Below, piece after piece: positions 54,767 through 64,000 of a stretch of 64,000 nucleotides of DNA. The stretch is from NCBI RefSeq assembly GCF_031326225.1, contig NZ_CP133720.1:992001-1056000 (forward strand). Direction: 5' to 3'. Under the pieces are notes generated by a model. The model did no database searches and was not told the DNA's origin. It was given only the letters and a program-made list of their open reading frames with translations. Source of the DNA: Undibacterium cyanobacteriorum (GTDB lineage Bacteria; Pseudomonadota; Gammaproteobacteria; Burkholderiales; Burkholderiaceae_D). Position numbers and translations under genes: made by a program. The number at the start of each line of letters is the position of its first letter. Within the stretch, counting starts at the first letter, position 1.

Positions 54767-57337
54767 ATGCAGGAATCGCACTTACGATCCAAAATTCAAC
54801 AGTATCGACGTCACGCGTTGATGCTGGGTTTGTGCTTGTGTCTGCTGTGGTCTTTCTCCATTTATCGTTTTGAGAACGCTGCTTTCGAGAAGCGAGCGGC
54901 AACGGTCATAGAACTTGAACAAAAGCGTGCGAATGCACTCGCGCAAAGCGTGGTGGCTGATTTGCAGCGCAGTTTGCGGAATATGCAAGGCATTCCCTAT
55001 GTTTTGGCGAATCAAGCTCTTGTATTGGAGGGCGTGCGCAGTGCAGTTCAAGTTTCAATTGATCAAGAGCCCCCCGAAAAACGCAAGCTGAGAATTCGAC
55101 AGCAAAATGCGAAAGATCCATGGCGCCAAATTAATCAGGCACTTTACAACGCGCGCAACCACCTCAGTTTTGACTTTGCTTATGTGTTAGATCGTAATGG
55201 TGATTGTCTCGCGGCGAGTGATTTTCAGTCGGCCGAGTCACTCATTGGTAACAATTATTCAGAGCGCCATTATTTTAAAGCTGCTCTCAATGGAGAATCA
55301 GGCTATCAATTTGCACTTGGAAAAACGTCGCGTACGCCTGGGCTCTACTTTTCCGCGCCCGTATTTGATGGCGAAAGAATCGTAGCGGTGATGGTGGCGA
55401 AAATAGATATCGCGCGGCTCGCGCAGCATATTGATCTGAGCGGCATTTTCCTGATCGACGAAAATGGCGTGGTGATTTTGGCGCAGGACGGGCAGCAAGT
55501 GATGAAAGCGAATCAAGCCAGCCGAGTGTTCGATTTGCCGCCTGAAAAACGCAAGTCTTTGTACGGACGAGACGAGTTTTCATTACTCGATGTAAAAGCT
55601 TGGCACGACCCACGATTCCCCAGCTTGAAGCAGATCGGGAACCAGCAAACACCGTCAGTACTTGGACGCTTTCAGTTGAGCGAAAAACCTTTGGAAGTCA
55701 TGAGCGCTTTATCACTTTCCGAAATCGATGTCCTAGAAAGTGAGAAAGACCGGACTCTGATGATTTCCACAGTCGCCGGGTGCTGTGTGATCATCATCGT
55801 TGCTTTCATTCTTCTGTACTTCTTAGAAAGCAATGTAACCAAACAGGTCTTGCAAACTCAGCGGCGAAAACTGAGTGAAGCGCAGAATTTGGCGTCTATG
55901 GGGAGTTGGAGCCTCGATCCTGAGCGTGGTTTGTTTAGTTTTTCTGATGCAGCACGTCGATTATTATCGATTCATTGTGTCGATGGAGATTTAACTACAT
56001 CTAATTTTCTTGAGCGAGTTCACTCGCTCGATAGGGAAAGTGTTGAGCAGGCTTTGCGACGAGCAATCGAACAGCAGCACGACCTGCATATTGGGTTTCG
56101 CTTGGTCGAACCTCTCGGCGATGTGCGTTTTTTCGTCGCGGATGCGAGGAATTCGATTGAACCAGCGACCGGTGAGCATAGTTTAGAGGGCACGGTCCGC
56201 GACGTCACCGAATATCAAACTTTGCTTAACGCGCTTGAGAGCAGTGAGGCACATTTGCGTAAAGTGATCAATGCCTGTTTGATCGGAATCGTCCAAGGGC
56301 GCCAAGACGGACGTCTGTATGGCGCCAATGAAGCATTCCTTAAGCTTAGTGGATTTTCAGCAGAACTAGTAGAACAGCAGCTTCTATCATGGGCTGACCT
56401 TACGCCGGAAATCTATCGTGAACGTGATCAAGAAGCGCTCGCTTCTTTGCAACTCGATCACGTCGCGAGCTCCTACGAGAAAGAGTTGATTTGCGCCGAT
56501 GGCAGAGTGATCCCAGTGCTAGTTGGAATTGCCATGGTTGACGTACAAGAGCGTGATTGGGTGGCCTTCGTATTGGATCTTTCTGAGCGCAATCGAGTCC
56601 AACGTTTGCAATCGGAATTTATCGCGATCGTGAGTCATGAACTGCGAACTCCACTGACTTCGATTCGTGGCTCTCTTTCACTATTGGAAAATGGCGTGAT
56701 GGGAGCATTGCCTGAGAAAGCTCTACAGATGATTAGCGTGGCGCATCGCAACAGTAAGCGCTTATCAAATCTGGTGAACGACATACTCGATATGGAAAAA
56801 CTCAGTACGGGCAAAATGAAATTGTCGATGCGCGTGTTGGATCTGGTGAATCTACTTCCGCAAGTGCTCGAAGCGAACGCCGCTTATGCTCAGAGTTGCT
56901 ACATCAGCTTTGAGCTTGAGTTAGAAAAAGATGGCGCCTTTATCTGGGGTGACGAAGAACGCCTGCATCAAGTGCTCGGTAATTTGCTGTCCAACGCGGT
57001 GAAGTTTTCTGAACCCCATCAGAAAGTCGTTCTGAGACTCATGGGAGATGAAGCTCATTGGCATATTCACGTGATTGATCATGGCCCTGGCATTCCATCG
57101 GACTTTCAAGCGGTCATGTTTGACAGCTTTGCCCAGGCTGATAATTCAGATACCCGTCAAAAACAAGGCAGTGGACTGGGCTTGAAAATCACCAAGTCCA
57201 TGGTCGAGCTCATGGAAGGCAAAATCGGATTCACGAGTTCCGTACAAGCTGGTACCGACTTCTGGATTAGCTTCGAAAGAATCGACCCATCGGCACAGTT
57301 TGAGAACCTCTCTGCTGAAGCAGAATCAATCTCCTAA
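54767..57337 (+). CDS. Orphan double-Cache sensor histidine kinase with PAS domains
   Basis: An 856-residue inner-membrane sensor. There is a TM at about 18-35, a long periplasmic region to about 330 and a second TM (about 333-355). The periplasmic part contains LIGNNYSERHYFKAALNGESGYQFALGK in separate pieces, typical of dCache domains like DctB. The cytoplasmic part has two PAS domains (about 372-480, 490-610), then HisKA with VSHELRTP (His about 625) and a HATPase (LLSNAVKFSE, DHGPGIP, GSGLGLKI). No receiver domain and no response regulator gene is near. DctB-like sensing of a small organic acid or amino acid is possible. The start ATG at 54767 has no strong ribosome site. Confidence 0.87.
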   Translation: MQESHLRSKIQQYRRHALMLGLCLCLLWSFSIYRFENAAFEKRAATVIELEQKRANALAQSVVADLQRSLRNMQGIPYVLANQALVLEGVRSAVQVSIDQEPPEKRKLRIRQQNAKDPWRQINQALYNARNHLSFDFAYVLDRNGDCLAASDFQSAESLIGNNYSERHYFKAALNGESGYQFALGKTSRTPGLYFSAPVFDGERIVAVMVAKIDIARLAQHIDLSGIFLIDENGVVILAQDGQQVMKANQASRVFDLPPEKRKSLYGRDEFSLLDVKAWHDPRFPSLKQIGNQQTPSVLGRFQLSEKPLEVMSALSLSEIDVLESEKDRTLMISTVAGCCVIIIVAFILLYFLESNVTKQVLQTQRRKLSEAQNLASMGSWSLDPERGLFSFSDAARRLLSIHCVDGDLTTSNFLERVHSLDRESVEQALRRAIEQQHDLHIGFRLVEPLGDVRFFVADARNSIEPATGEHSLEGTVRDVTEYQTLLNALESSEAHLRKVINACLIGIVQGRQDGRLYGANEAFLKLSGFSAELVEQQLLSWADLTPEIYRERDQEALASLQLDHVASSYEKELICADGRVIPVLVGIAMVDVQERDWVAFVLDLSERNRVQRLQSEFIAIVSHELRTPLTSIRGSLSLLENGVMGALPEKALQMISVAHRNSKRLSNLVNDILDMEKLSTGKMKLSMRVLDLVNLLPQVLEANAAYAQSCYISFELELEKDGAFIWGDEERLHQVLGNLLSNAVKFSEPHQKVVLRLMGDEAHWHIHVIDHGPGIPSDFQAVMFDSFAQADNSDTRQKQGSGLGLKITKSMVELMEGKIGFTSSVQAGTDFWISFERIDPSAQFENLSAEAESIS

Positions 57338-57351
57338 CATCGCCCCGATGG

Positions 57352-59544
57352 TTACGATCCTGAAATGATCTTTGCGGCTTCGATTTTTCCGTTGGCAGGA
57401 TCACTAATACTGTCGTGCCCATTTTCGATATGTCCCGCACAACGCCAGGCGTAGTTCTTGTCTTCTGCTACTTGCACTAAGACGTCATACCAATTGCCAC
57501 TGTCTTTACAAGGCCACGCCACGGTGATGGACGAACGTGCTTCGAGCACGATGTGTTGTGGTGAGTGGCCGTAAAATAGGTCTTGTAGATGCAAGCTCAA
57601 GGCGGATTCGCCCAAGTTAGTGCAAATGATTGATAACTGTTGATTTTGATACCGAGTCTGTACAGTTAATTTGGTAGAGATGCGTCCTTGGAATTGACGC
57701 AAGAAACCGTTGGGGCCATGCACCCGCAACGTATATTTTGTGCTGCCAAAATCAACTAAAGACCAAACATCACTGCATTGATCACTCGGCGCCAAACTAT
57801 AGTACCAAGGGCCTGCATTGTGGTTCTGCGCGAAGACGGTAAGGGCTGCACCGCGCTGCCCCTGATTCTTCAAATTCAGTTGAATCGCCGCATCATTGTA
57901 TTGACCACTTTGAGCCTGGATGAACGTGGCATTCACCTCAATCGCATACGCAAGCGCACGTGCAGGCCGTGGTGGCGCATCACTAGTATTTTCGGTGCGT
58001 ACTAATTGTTCTAAGCGTGGTGTCTCTGTGCTTTTTTTTGCGGAGCAGGAGAGGTTTGCTTGCTCGATATAGTATTGGTGCGGGGTGATGAAAAGCTGTT
58101 GAGGGCGGCTCGCATCTTGTTGTTTGAAATCGAACATCGACAATAAGTTGCCACAGATCGTGCGTCGCCACGCAGAAATATTGGGCTCATGAACACCGAA
58201 GCGCTGTTCGAGAAATTGGATGATCGAGGTATGGTCGAATACATCGGAACAGACATAGCCACCGCGCGTCCATGGTGAGGCAATGATAAAGGGGAGGCGC
58301 GCACCGAGACCAAAGGCTTCGCCCTTGCTGATCTCGCCCGCCGTACTGACACTGCTATAACCGTCGTGCCGATTGGCGGGTGGTACTGGCGGCAGTACGT
58401 GATCAAAGAAGCCGCCTTCTTCGTCATAGCAAAGAATGAAGACCGTTTGTGACCACACTTGAGGATCTTCGGTCAGGACGTCGAGCAAGCGCGCGGTCAG
58501 TGACTCGCCATAACCTGGAGGATTTTTCTCAGGGTGTTCACAGAATTTAGTGGGGGCAACGATCCAAGATACCGACGGCAAATTGCCAGAACGAACGTCG
58601 GCTGCGAAACGATCCACCAGTGCTTGCGCATCCGCTGTGTTGGTATTGCGGGGCAGACCTTTTTCATCCAATTCGGTGGTCTCACCAGCATAGGCGCGAG
58701 CGCGTTGATAGCGTTCTTCTTGTGCCGGATCATTGCGATTGAGATTGCGAAATTGTGGGAAATACGCCAACGCATTGTCGCCAAAGTTGTCGTACTCTTG
58801 ATAGACTTTCCAACTGACTTTATTGGCGCTTAAACGCTCGGCATACGTGGTCCAGGTGTAAGGTGATTTCCAACCAGCTTTGTCACGTAACATTGAGCCG
58901 GTTTCATTGCCATCATCGACATTCGATAAGGCATGGCGTCCATCTCTACCGACCGAGACGCCATTGGTACCGCTGAAGAGAAACAAACGATTCGGATCAG
59001 TAGGACCAAACACCGAGGCGTGATAAGCATCGCCAATCGTAAATGCATCGGCTAAGGCATAGTAAAACGGCAGATCGCTACGGGTCAGGTAACCCATACT
59101 CATGCTAGTTTTTTCTTTGACCCACACATCATAGTGCGCCCACATTTTTTGACTGTATTTCCAATTATGTGGCAAATCGGCCGGTTGGCACTGCGAACGA
59201 TCTTCGCTGAGATCGCCGTAACCCTTGAGTGGAAATGGGAGTTGATAGCGTCCGTTATCCATCGGTTGGAACCACACGGGTTTGCCATTGCGCAGCACGC
59301 TGGGACGAGGATCCCCAAAGCCACGCACACCACGTAGGCAGCCAAAGTAGTGATCGAACGAGCGATTCTCTTGCATAAAAATGACGACATGTTTGACGTC
59401 TTGCAGGCTGCCTGTTCCTTTGGTAGCCGGAATGCTGAGCGCCCGCGCGATGCTGCTTGGTAGGGAAGCACCTGCGCTGCTTGCGACGCCAAACGCTGTG
59501 GCACCAGCAAGTTGTTTGAGAAAATCGCGACGTTGTGTAGGCAT
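57352..59544 (-). CDS. Phospholipase C, Tat-exported (phosphocholine type)
   Basis: A 730-residue enzyme of the bacterial PLC/acid phosphatase family. The start is the ATG at 59544: this places the twin-arginine signal TQRRDFLKQLAG at residues 3-14. The catalytic region has VIFMQENRSFDHYFG (52-66), FGPTDPNRLFLFSG, CYDEEGGFFDHVLPP and DHTSIIQFLEQRFGV. The C-terminus has two DUF756-like beta domains (about 500-730). It would release phosphocholine or other head groups from phospholipids outside the inner membrane. It faces the orphan kinase tail to tail, 14 bases apart. Confidence 0.93.
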   Translation of the reverse strand: MPTQRRDFLKQLAGATAFGVASSAGASLPSSIARALSIPATKGTGSLQDVKHVVIFMQENRSFDHYFGCLRGVRGFGDPRPSVLRNGKPVWFQPMDNGRYQLPFPLKGYGDLSEDRSQCQPADLPHNWKYSQKMWAHYDVWVKEKTSMSMGYLTRSDLPFYYALADAFTIGDAYHASVFGPTDPNRLFLFSGTNGVSVGRDGRHALSNVDDGNETGSMLRDKAGWKSPYTWTTYAERLSANKVSWKVYQEYDNFGDNALAYFPQFRNLNRNDPAQEERYQRARAYAGETTELDEKGLPRNTNTADAQALVDRFAADVRSGNLPSVSWIVAPTKFCEHPEKNPPGYGESLTARLLDVLTEDPQVWSQTVFILCYDEEGGFFDHVLPPVPPANRHDGYSSVSTAGEISKGEAFGLGARLPFIIASPWTRGGYVCSDVFDHTSIIQFLEQRFGVHEPNISAWRRTICGNLLSMFDFKQQDASRPQQLFITPHQYYIEQANLSCSAKKSTETPRLEQLVRTENTSDAPPRPARALAYAIEVNATFIQAQSGQYNDAAIQLNLKNQGQRGAALTVFAQNHNAGPWYYSLAPSDQCSDVWSLVDFGSTKYTLRVHGPNGFLRQFQGRISTKLTVQTRYQNQQLSIICTNLGESALSLHLQDLFYGHSPQHIVLEARSSITVAWPCKDSGNWYDVLVQVAEDKNYAWRCAGHIENGHDSISDPANGKIEAAKIISGS

Positions 59545-59732
59545 GTTGAACTTGGGAGGATAAGACGTAGAAAAATCACTTCGCAGAAGCGCAAAGTAAG
59601 CGATGATTGTAGTGCAAAGCGAAGCCAACGACTTTGTACCACACTAAATTCTTTGATCGTTTAGTGGCCTTATGAAACACCAACCACTCTACGGGTTGTC
59701 CTTCGCTCTTTTTTATCATTGTATGTTCAAGC

Positions 59733-61631
59733 CTACTCTTCCAACGACGTGCGTAAGAAAATAGGCGGCGCTTCGAGAAAGTGGAGATCAAACATCAAGA
59801 TCTCATTTTTCCCTTTTTTCAAAAAGACGCTGGGGCAGTATAGACGGTGTTGTGGGCCGAGACGCCAGTAGCGACCGAGGCAGTGACCATTGACCCAGAC
59901 CAGACCTTTCACCCATTCGTGCATATCGAGATAGCAGTCGCCGAGTTCCTGCAGTGATAGCTCGACCTTAAAGAAATTCCCGTGCTGTTGTGGCGCACCG
60001 TGCTGTGCGGTCGATTTCAAGGAACTGATAAAACGCGTATCGAAAGGGAGACGATGTACGCGCCAATCTTTGAGTGGACGCGCTGCTGCTTCTTGCGAGG
60101 AGCGAGCGAAAACCTCCGAGACAATGCCTTTGCGATCGATCAGAGAACGTCCATAGTTAATGTGTCCCATGGCTTCGACCAAGATCGATAATTCAGCGTT
60201 GGCGGAATGCTTGAGTGTGATTTCTTGACGATGCGTATACAGCTTAGCGTCCGGATATAAAGTGGCGGGGCATTTAGCGCGGCTGATACCAGCTTGATAT
60301 TGGCGATTCACATGCAGTAGTGCGTAATCGTGTAGCTCATTGATTTGCACAGACTGATTCGCTTCTTTTAGTGTGGTTTGATACAAGACAAAGCCACTAT
60401 CTTGCCCCATGCTTTCCATCGTTGGTGGCCTTGCGTATGGCTGAGCTGGTGGCAGGTGATGCCAGATCGACGTAAAGTATTGCGCTTGTAGGGGACGATT
60501 CATCGACTCCTTCAGCGTTTTGATCGGTTTCGGAATCGGTGGTAAAGCTGCGCCTAAACTCTCAGAGATGATGGTGCGATAGCGATGATAGTTTGCGGTC
60601 GCCAGTCCTTGTTCATTGATCGGTGCGGCGTAGTCATAACTGGTGACGTCAGGTTGGTATTCACCTTTTTCTGTATTGGCACCGGCACTAAAGCCGAAAT
60701 TGGTGCCGCCATGGATGACGTAGAAATTGAAAGACTGACCTGCGTCCATCATTTCTTTGAGGGCGCGACTCATGTCGACCTCTTTACCTTGCATGACGGG
60801 GTCGCCCCAATGCGTCAGCCAGCCTGGATAGAGCTCACCGCTCAACACGGGCACGTCTGGGTAATTTTTGCGGGTCTTGAGTATATCCGCCGATTCACCA
60901 CCAGAGAGCCCAATCGCAGCGCCAGCAAGATTGGTTTTGTTTTGCATGAGCTGGTCGTAGCCATCTTGGGTATAGAACGGTCCATCGATACCATGCTTAA
61001 TCCACAGTGCTCGCAGTTCTTCGAGGTAAGCATGATCGTTACCGTAGGAACCAAACTCATTCTCAATTTGTACCATTAAGATGGGGCCACCTTGAGTGAG
61101 CATATAGGGGCGCACTAGTTTCGCCAAGTGCGCAATATAGCGACTGGCTGCCTGCATATAGCGGGGCGCACGTTGGCTATTGGCGCGCAAGACGCAATCC
61201 TCGTCGGCGAGTAAGTAGGCCGGGATGCCGCCCAGATCCCACTCGGCGCAGACGTAAGGGCCGGGTCGAAGAATCACGTGTAGCTGTTCCGCTTGGCAGA
61301 GTTTGATGAAGTGAACGATGTCGCGATTCTCGCTTTTGAAATCGAATTGCCCTTGTTTGACTTCGTGGTAATTCCACATGACATAAATCGCGATCGTATT
61401 CATCCCCATCGCCTTCGCCATTTGAATGCGATGTAACCAATACGCCTTAGGAATGCGTGCAGGGTGCATTTCACCACTACGAATTTGCAGTGGTTGATCG
61501 TTCAGTAAAAATTGATTGCTGTCTTTGGCAAAGCTGAATCTCTGCTGAGCCGCAGCTGCGGGTTGAATCCATTGGGCAGGTGCCAGTAGGCTCAAGCCAG
61601 TGATACTTGCGAACTGTCGTCGATTAAGCAT
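59733..61631 (-). CDS. Beta-galactosidase, glycoside hydrolase family 35
   Basis: A 632-residue GH35 enzyme, exported by a twin-arginine-like signal (RRQFASITGLSLLAP). The catalytic barrel holds GEMHPARIPKAYWLHRI, the acid/base Glu192 in QIENEFGSYG and the nucleophile Glu266 in LSGELYPGW. C-terminal jelly-roll domains include WVKGLVWVNGHCLGRYW. In the periplasm it would release galactose from galactosides. It starts 713 bases from a divergent TonB receptor, and the two may form a small carbohydrate-use locus. Confidence 0.94.
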   Translation of the reverse strand: MLNRRQFASITGLSLLAPAQWIQPAAAAQQRFSFAKDSNQFLLNDQPLQIRSGEMHPARIPKAYWLHRIQMAKAMGMNTIAIYVMWNYHEVKQGQFDFKSENRDIVHFIKLCQAEQLHVILRPGPYVCAEWDLGGIPAYLLADEDCVLRANSQRAPRYMQAASRYIAHLAKLVRPYMLTQGGPILMVQIENEFGSYGNDHAYLEELRALWIKHGIDGPFYTQDGYDQLMQNKTNLAGAAIGLSGGESADILKTRKNYPDVPVLSGELYPGWLTHWGDPVMQGKEVDMSRALKEMMDAGQSFNFYVIHGGTNFGFSAGANTEKGEYQPDVTSYDYAAPINEQGLATANYHRYRTIISESLGAALPPIPKPIKTLKESMNRPLQAQYFTSIWHHLPPAQPYARPPTMESMGQDSGFVLYQTTLKEANQSVQINELHDYALLHVNRQYQAGISRAKCPATLYPDAKLYTHRQEITLKHSANAELSILVEAMGHINYGRSLIDRKGIVSEVFARSSQEAAARPLKDWRVHRLPFDTRFISSLKSTAQHGAPQQHGNFFKVELSLQELGDCYLDMHEWVKGLVWVNGHCLGRYWRLGPQHRLYCPSVFLKKGKNEILMFDLHFLEAPPIFLRTSLEE

Positions 61632-62344
61632 AGGAGTAAGTCGTTAAACGTAGAATGAAAAACTTTGAGCAAAAAACAAGGAGCAAGAATATGGAGCAAA
61701 GAGTTGCTCAAAGTGAGAGGTGTTGCTAGAAATCTGATGTCTTTAACGATAACTTGTTTTGAAGAAATGGCACAGTTAGTTTGTTTTTGCGCGTCATTTA
61801 GTTTTTCTAAAGAGATACATGAAAGTGCGGCTGCACTCATATCATCCGCTGCAAATGGCATGTCAAGTCGCTTGGTTTTTGCGTGATCCATGTTGTTTTT
61901 TTGTTGATGACTTGGCTTTACTCCATGCTTTGCCCCGAGAAATTTTGGGGGTAAATCCTAGCTCATCAAGAAATATTCAACGTCGCGCTTTTTTGTTCCA
62001 CTTGCTTGCGGCTATCGAGACTTGTCGAGAACATCAATTTCTCTCTGATGATCGGTAGTGCGCGGTGGCACACATCGTTGATCTCAAAGTTCACCTAAAA
62101 AAAATCTCAATGAGAAGTCAAATTTATGTCGTTGGCGCATTGAATTTGCAATTACTAGACTCTCATCACCAATCAAGCAAGAGCTGTGGCGAGCTTCATA
62201 AGAGCGAATGTTCAGAAATTGACTTGATGTGCGACCCGTCCGTGGGGGAGTGGTTGCGGAGAGAGTGGCGTGGTTTGCAAGTCGACATGTAATGGACTTT
62301 GCAGGCCACGCTGAGTACCTAGCCAAATCAAATAGATGAATATC
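61632..62344. other. Gap of 713 bases between GH35 and the Oar-like receptor
   Basis: It must hold the divergent promoters of the two genes. A possible 79-residue ORF lies inside (61819-62058). No regulator gene, tRNA or terminator was recognised. Confidence 0.55.
61819..62058 (+). CDS. Possible small hypothetical protein
   Basis: An open frame of 79 codons whose codon choice resembles its neighbours (many TTG, GCT, CGC, GAT). It begins MKVRLHSYHPLQMAC and ends in LSDDR. No family recognised, and the ribosome site is weak, so this may be chance or a remnant. Confidence 0.22.
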   Translation: MKVRLHSYHPLQMACQVAWFLRDPCCFFVDDLALLHALPREILGVNPSSSRNIQRRAFLFHLLAAIETCREHQFLSDDR

Positions 62345-64000
62345 ATGCCAATCAAAACAAAGACAATGAAACAGAAAGTCATCGCAAAGGCACTTGCGAT
62401 TGCTTTTGGGACAGCAGTAGTAAGCCTCGGTGTTGGATCAACTGCTTTCGCACAATCGAATGCGACCGGTACGATTTTTGGTCAAGCACCCGTCAATCAA
62501 GGCGTCACTGTCGTCATTGAAAATACGGCCACAGGCGTCAGTCGTGTAGTGACGCCCGATGCCAAAGGGAAGTATCAAGCGACCTCAATGCCACCGGGTA
62601 AATACCAAGTGAAATTGATGCGTAACGGCGCACTTGAAAAAAGTTTGGAAGTTGAGAACTTAATTGGTCAAGGTGTGGAAGCGTCCTTTGTTACAGAAGC
62701 CAATGTGCAAACCGTGACGGTTGCGGCGAAGGTCAATAAAATCGACGTCAGCAACACCAATAATGGCGTTATTTTGACGGCGCGTGAATTGGCGAAGTTG
62801 CCGATTTCGCAGAACGTGCAAGCGGTGATTGCCTTGGCACCAGGAACGGTGCGTAATGTCTCAGGTTACTACGGCAATGTATCGAGCTTCGGTGGTGCTT
62901 CCGTTTCAGAGAATGCCTACTACATCAACGGCTTCCCAGTGACGAACATTTTGACTCAGGTCGGTGCCTCTGAGTTGCCATTCGGTGCCATTTCGAATGC
63001 ACAGATTTTGTCCGGCGGTTATAGCTCCGAATTCGGCCGCTCCACTGGCGGTGTGGTGAATATTACGACCAAGAGCGGTACTAACAACTGGGAAGCGGGT
63101 GGGAAAATCTCGATGGCGCCAGCAAGTTTAGCGGCACGTCCACTCAATATCTATTTCCCTAATACTGGTGATAATCCTAAGACTGACGGCAAGCTGCAAT
63201 TCTATAACCGCGACAATCACTCAACTAGTAAAACAGTTGGTTTGTATGTTGGCGGTCCATTGATTAAAAATAAGTTGTTCATGTTTGCGGCTTTAGAACA
63301 AACGCGTAGTGATAGCGAAGGTGTTGCAGCAAGCTCTGATACAGCATTTAATGCCAGTGGTTGGTCCGTGAATCAAGCACGTACCACGCGTGGTCTTGTG
63401 AAGTTGGATTACAACTTAACCGATGATCACCACTTCGAATACACCCATATTTTGGATGAATCGCGCAATACATCATCGAGCTATGGTTTTAGTTATGAAA
63501 CCTTCCAACGCGATAATAACAAGCGCAATGGCTCCACTGTTTGGAATGCTGGCAATACGCGCGGTGGTAGCAGTGGAAGTAGCCCAGGTGGAGTGAACGA
63601 TATCTTCAAATACACTGGTTATTTGACCGATGATTTGACTGTAACGGCACTGTATGGCAAGTCACATACCTCGCCAAAAGTGATCCCATTTGGTTATAAC
63701 CCAGCGATTAGCTCCGTATCGAGTTCGATCACTTCACGCGCACCAGGCGTCACTTATCCAACGAGTAACCCACAGCCATTTGGTGACCAAGTTCGCCCGG
63801 ATAGTGGAGACAAGCAGCAGACACTACGTTTAGATATCGAATACAAATTAGGCGCGCACTCACTGCGTGGCGGTATCGATTACAACAAGGCTTCTTCGGT
63901 CGTGGGCGCATCACGTCCGGGTGGCCGCAGCTGGGCCTACTTGTACCATAATAATCCGACCACTTGGAAGCCGAGTGGAGCGAACGAAACACTGGCTCAG
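62345..64000 (+). CDS. Oar-like TonB-dependent receptor (3' end outside the window)
   Basis: 552 codons are visible and the frame is open to the edge. Two ATGs, at 62345 and 62366, are possible starts; the second gives a signal peptide starting MKQKVIAKALAIAFG and ending in AFAQ. There follow a carboxypeptidase-regulatory-like beta-sandwich (about 40-105; GTIFGQAPVNQGVTVVIEN, YQATSMPPGKYQVKL), the plug domain (about 115-220; AYYINGFPVTNI, ILSGGYSSEFGRSTGGVVNITTK) and the first barrel strands (LYVGGPLIKNKLFMFAALEQTR). This is the layout of Oar/SusC-like receptors. It is divergent from the galactosidase gene. Confidence 0.9.
   Translation, partial: MPIKTKTMKQKVIAKALAIAFGTAVVSLGVGSTAFAQSNATGTIFGQAPVNQGVTVVIENTATGVSRVVTPDAKGKYQATSMPPGKYQVKLMRNGALEKSLEVENLIGQGVEASFVTEANVQTVTVAAKVNKIDVSNTNNGVILTARELAKLPISQNVQAVIALAPGTVRNVSGYYGNVSSFGGASVSENAYYINGFPVTNILTQVGASELPFGAISNAQILSGGYSSEFGRSTGGVVNITTKSGTNNWEAGGKISMAPASLAARPLNIYFPNTGDNPKTDGKLQFYNRDNHSTSKTVGLYVGGPLIKNKLFMFAALEQTRSDSEGVAASSDTAFNASGWSVNQARTTRGLVKLDYNLTDDHHFEYTHILDESRNTSSSYGFSYETFQRDNNKRNGSTVWNAGNTRGGSSGSSPGGVNDIFKYTGYLTDDLTVTALYGKSHTSPKVIPFGYNPAISSVSSSITSRAPGVTYPTSNPQPFGDQVRPDSGDKQQTLRLDIEYKLGAHSLRGGIDYNKASSVVGASRPGGRSWAYLYHNNPTTWKPSGANETLAQ

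Noticed and set aside
54622..54873. 83-codon open frame before the orphan kinase
   Set aside because: Overlaps the kinase start in another frame, with no ribosome site and no family.

Overview
The window looks like chromosomal DNA of a betaproteobacterium in the Burkholderiales, most likely Oxalobacteraceae and close to Undibacterium. The reasons are the gene order TPR protein-lolB-ispE-tRNA-Gln-prs-rplY divergent from mutM, the ptsN-hprK-rapZ and DUF971-ubiE-Tim44-ubiJ-ubiB blocks, a DUF3683 FAD/Fe-S protein, kynR divergent from kynU/kynA, and balanced base composition. This assignment is inference from gene order and protein style; no search was run. There are no rRNA genes, insertion sequences, prophage genes or CRISPR arrays. 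One tRNA (Gln, TTG) is present. Nearly all of the sequence is ordinary core or niche-adaptation chromosome.

Layout. 1-8.4 kb: a truncated DUF2242-like lipoprotein, DAHP synthase, a small GIY-YIG-like protein, a BaeS/BaeR-like two-component system followed by a proline-rich secreted protein, an ODP-type diiron/metallo-beta-lactamase protein and gamma-glutamyltransferase. 8.8-14.6 kb (minus strand): the TPR protein, lolB, ispE, tRNA-Gln, prs, rplY housekeeping run. 14.8-23.8 kb (plus strand): mutM, a dynamin-like GTPase, a YCF48/BNR-type propeller, mutY, then a TAP-like hydrolase with a NatAB-type ABC exporter. 23.9-31.9 kb (minus strand): rapZ, hprK, ptsN, a PAS-GAF-PAS-GGDEF-EAL protein, queF and ilvA. 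32.2-45.3 kb: a YqaA membrane protein, a periplasmic solute-binding-like protein, a DUF4304-like gene with an unusual start region, a giant FAD/Fe-S oxidoreductase, a HIT protein, and the ubiquinone genes ubiE, ubiJ and ubiB. 45.5-64 kb: an M13 peptidase, a TonB-dependent receptor, the kynurenine genes kynA/kynU with an Lrp-type regulator, an orphan double-Cache hybrid histidine kinase, a Tat-exported phospholipase C, a GH35 beta-galactosidase, and the first 552 codons of an Oar-like TonB receptor that runs off the window.

How it fits together. The most system-like part is 2.4-5.7 kb. A BaeSR-like pair carries a long Pro/Ala insert in the sensor's periplasmic domain. It is followed by a secreted proline-rich protein. 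Copies of a TTTCTCC element that agree with the core of the E. coli BaeR box lie before both the kinase gene (three copies, 11-bp spacing) and the proline-rich gene. I read this as a self-regulated envelope-stress circuit with a proline-rich effector or ligand. The second oddity is at 34.1-34.2 kb: a perfect Shine-Dalgarno drives an 8-codon ORF that is separated by a single in-frame TAG from the downstream DUF4304-like gene, which itself has only a TTG start. The right end reads as a scavenging region (exported phospholipase, galactosidase, M13 peptidase and two TonB receptors).
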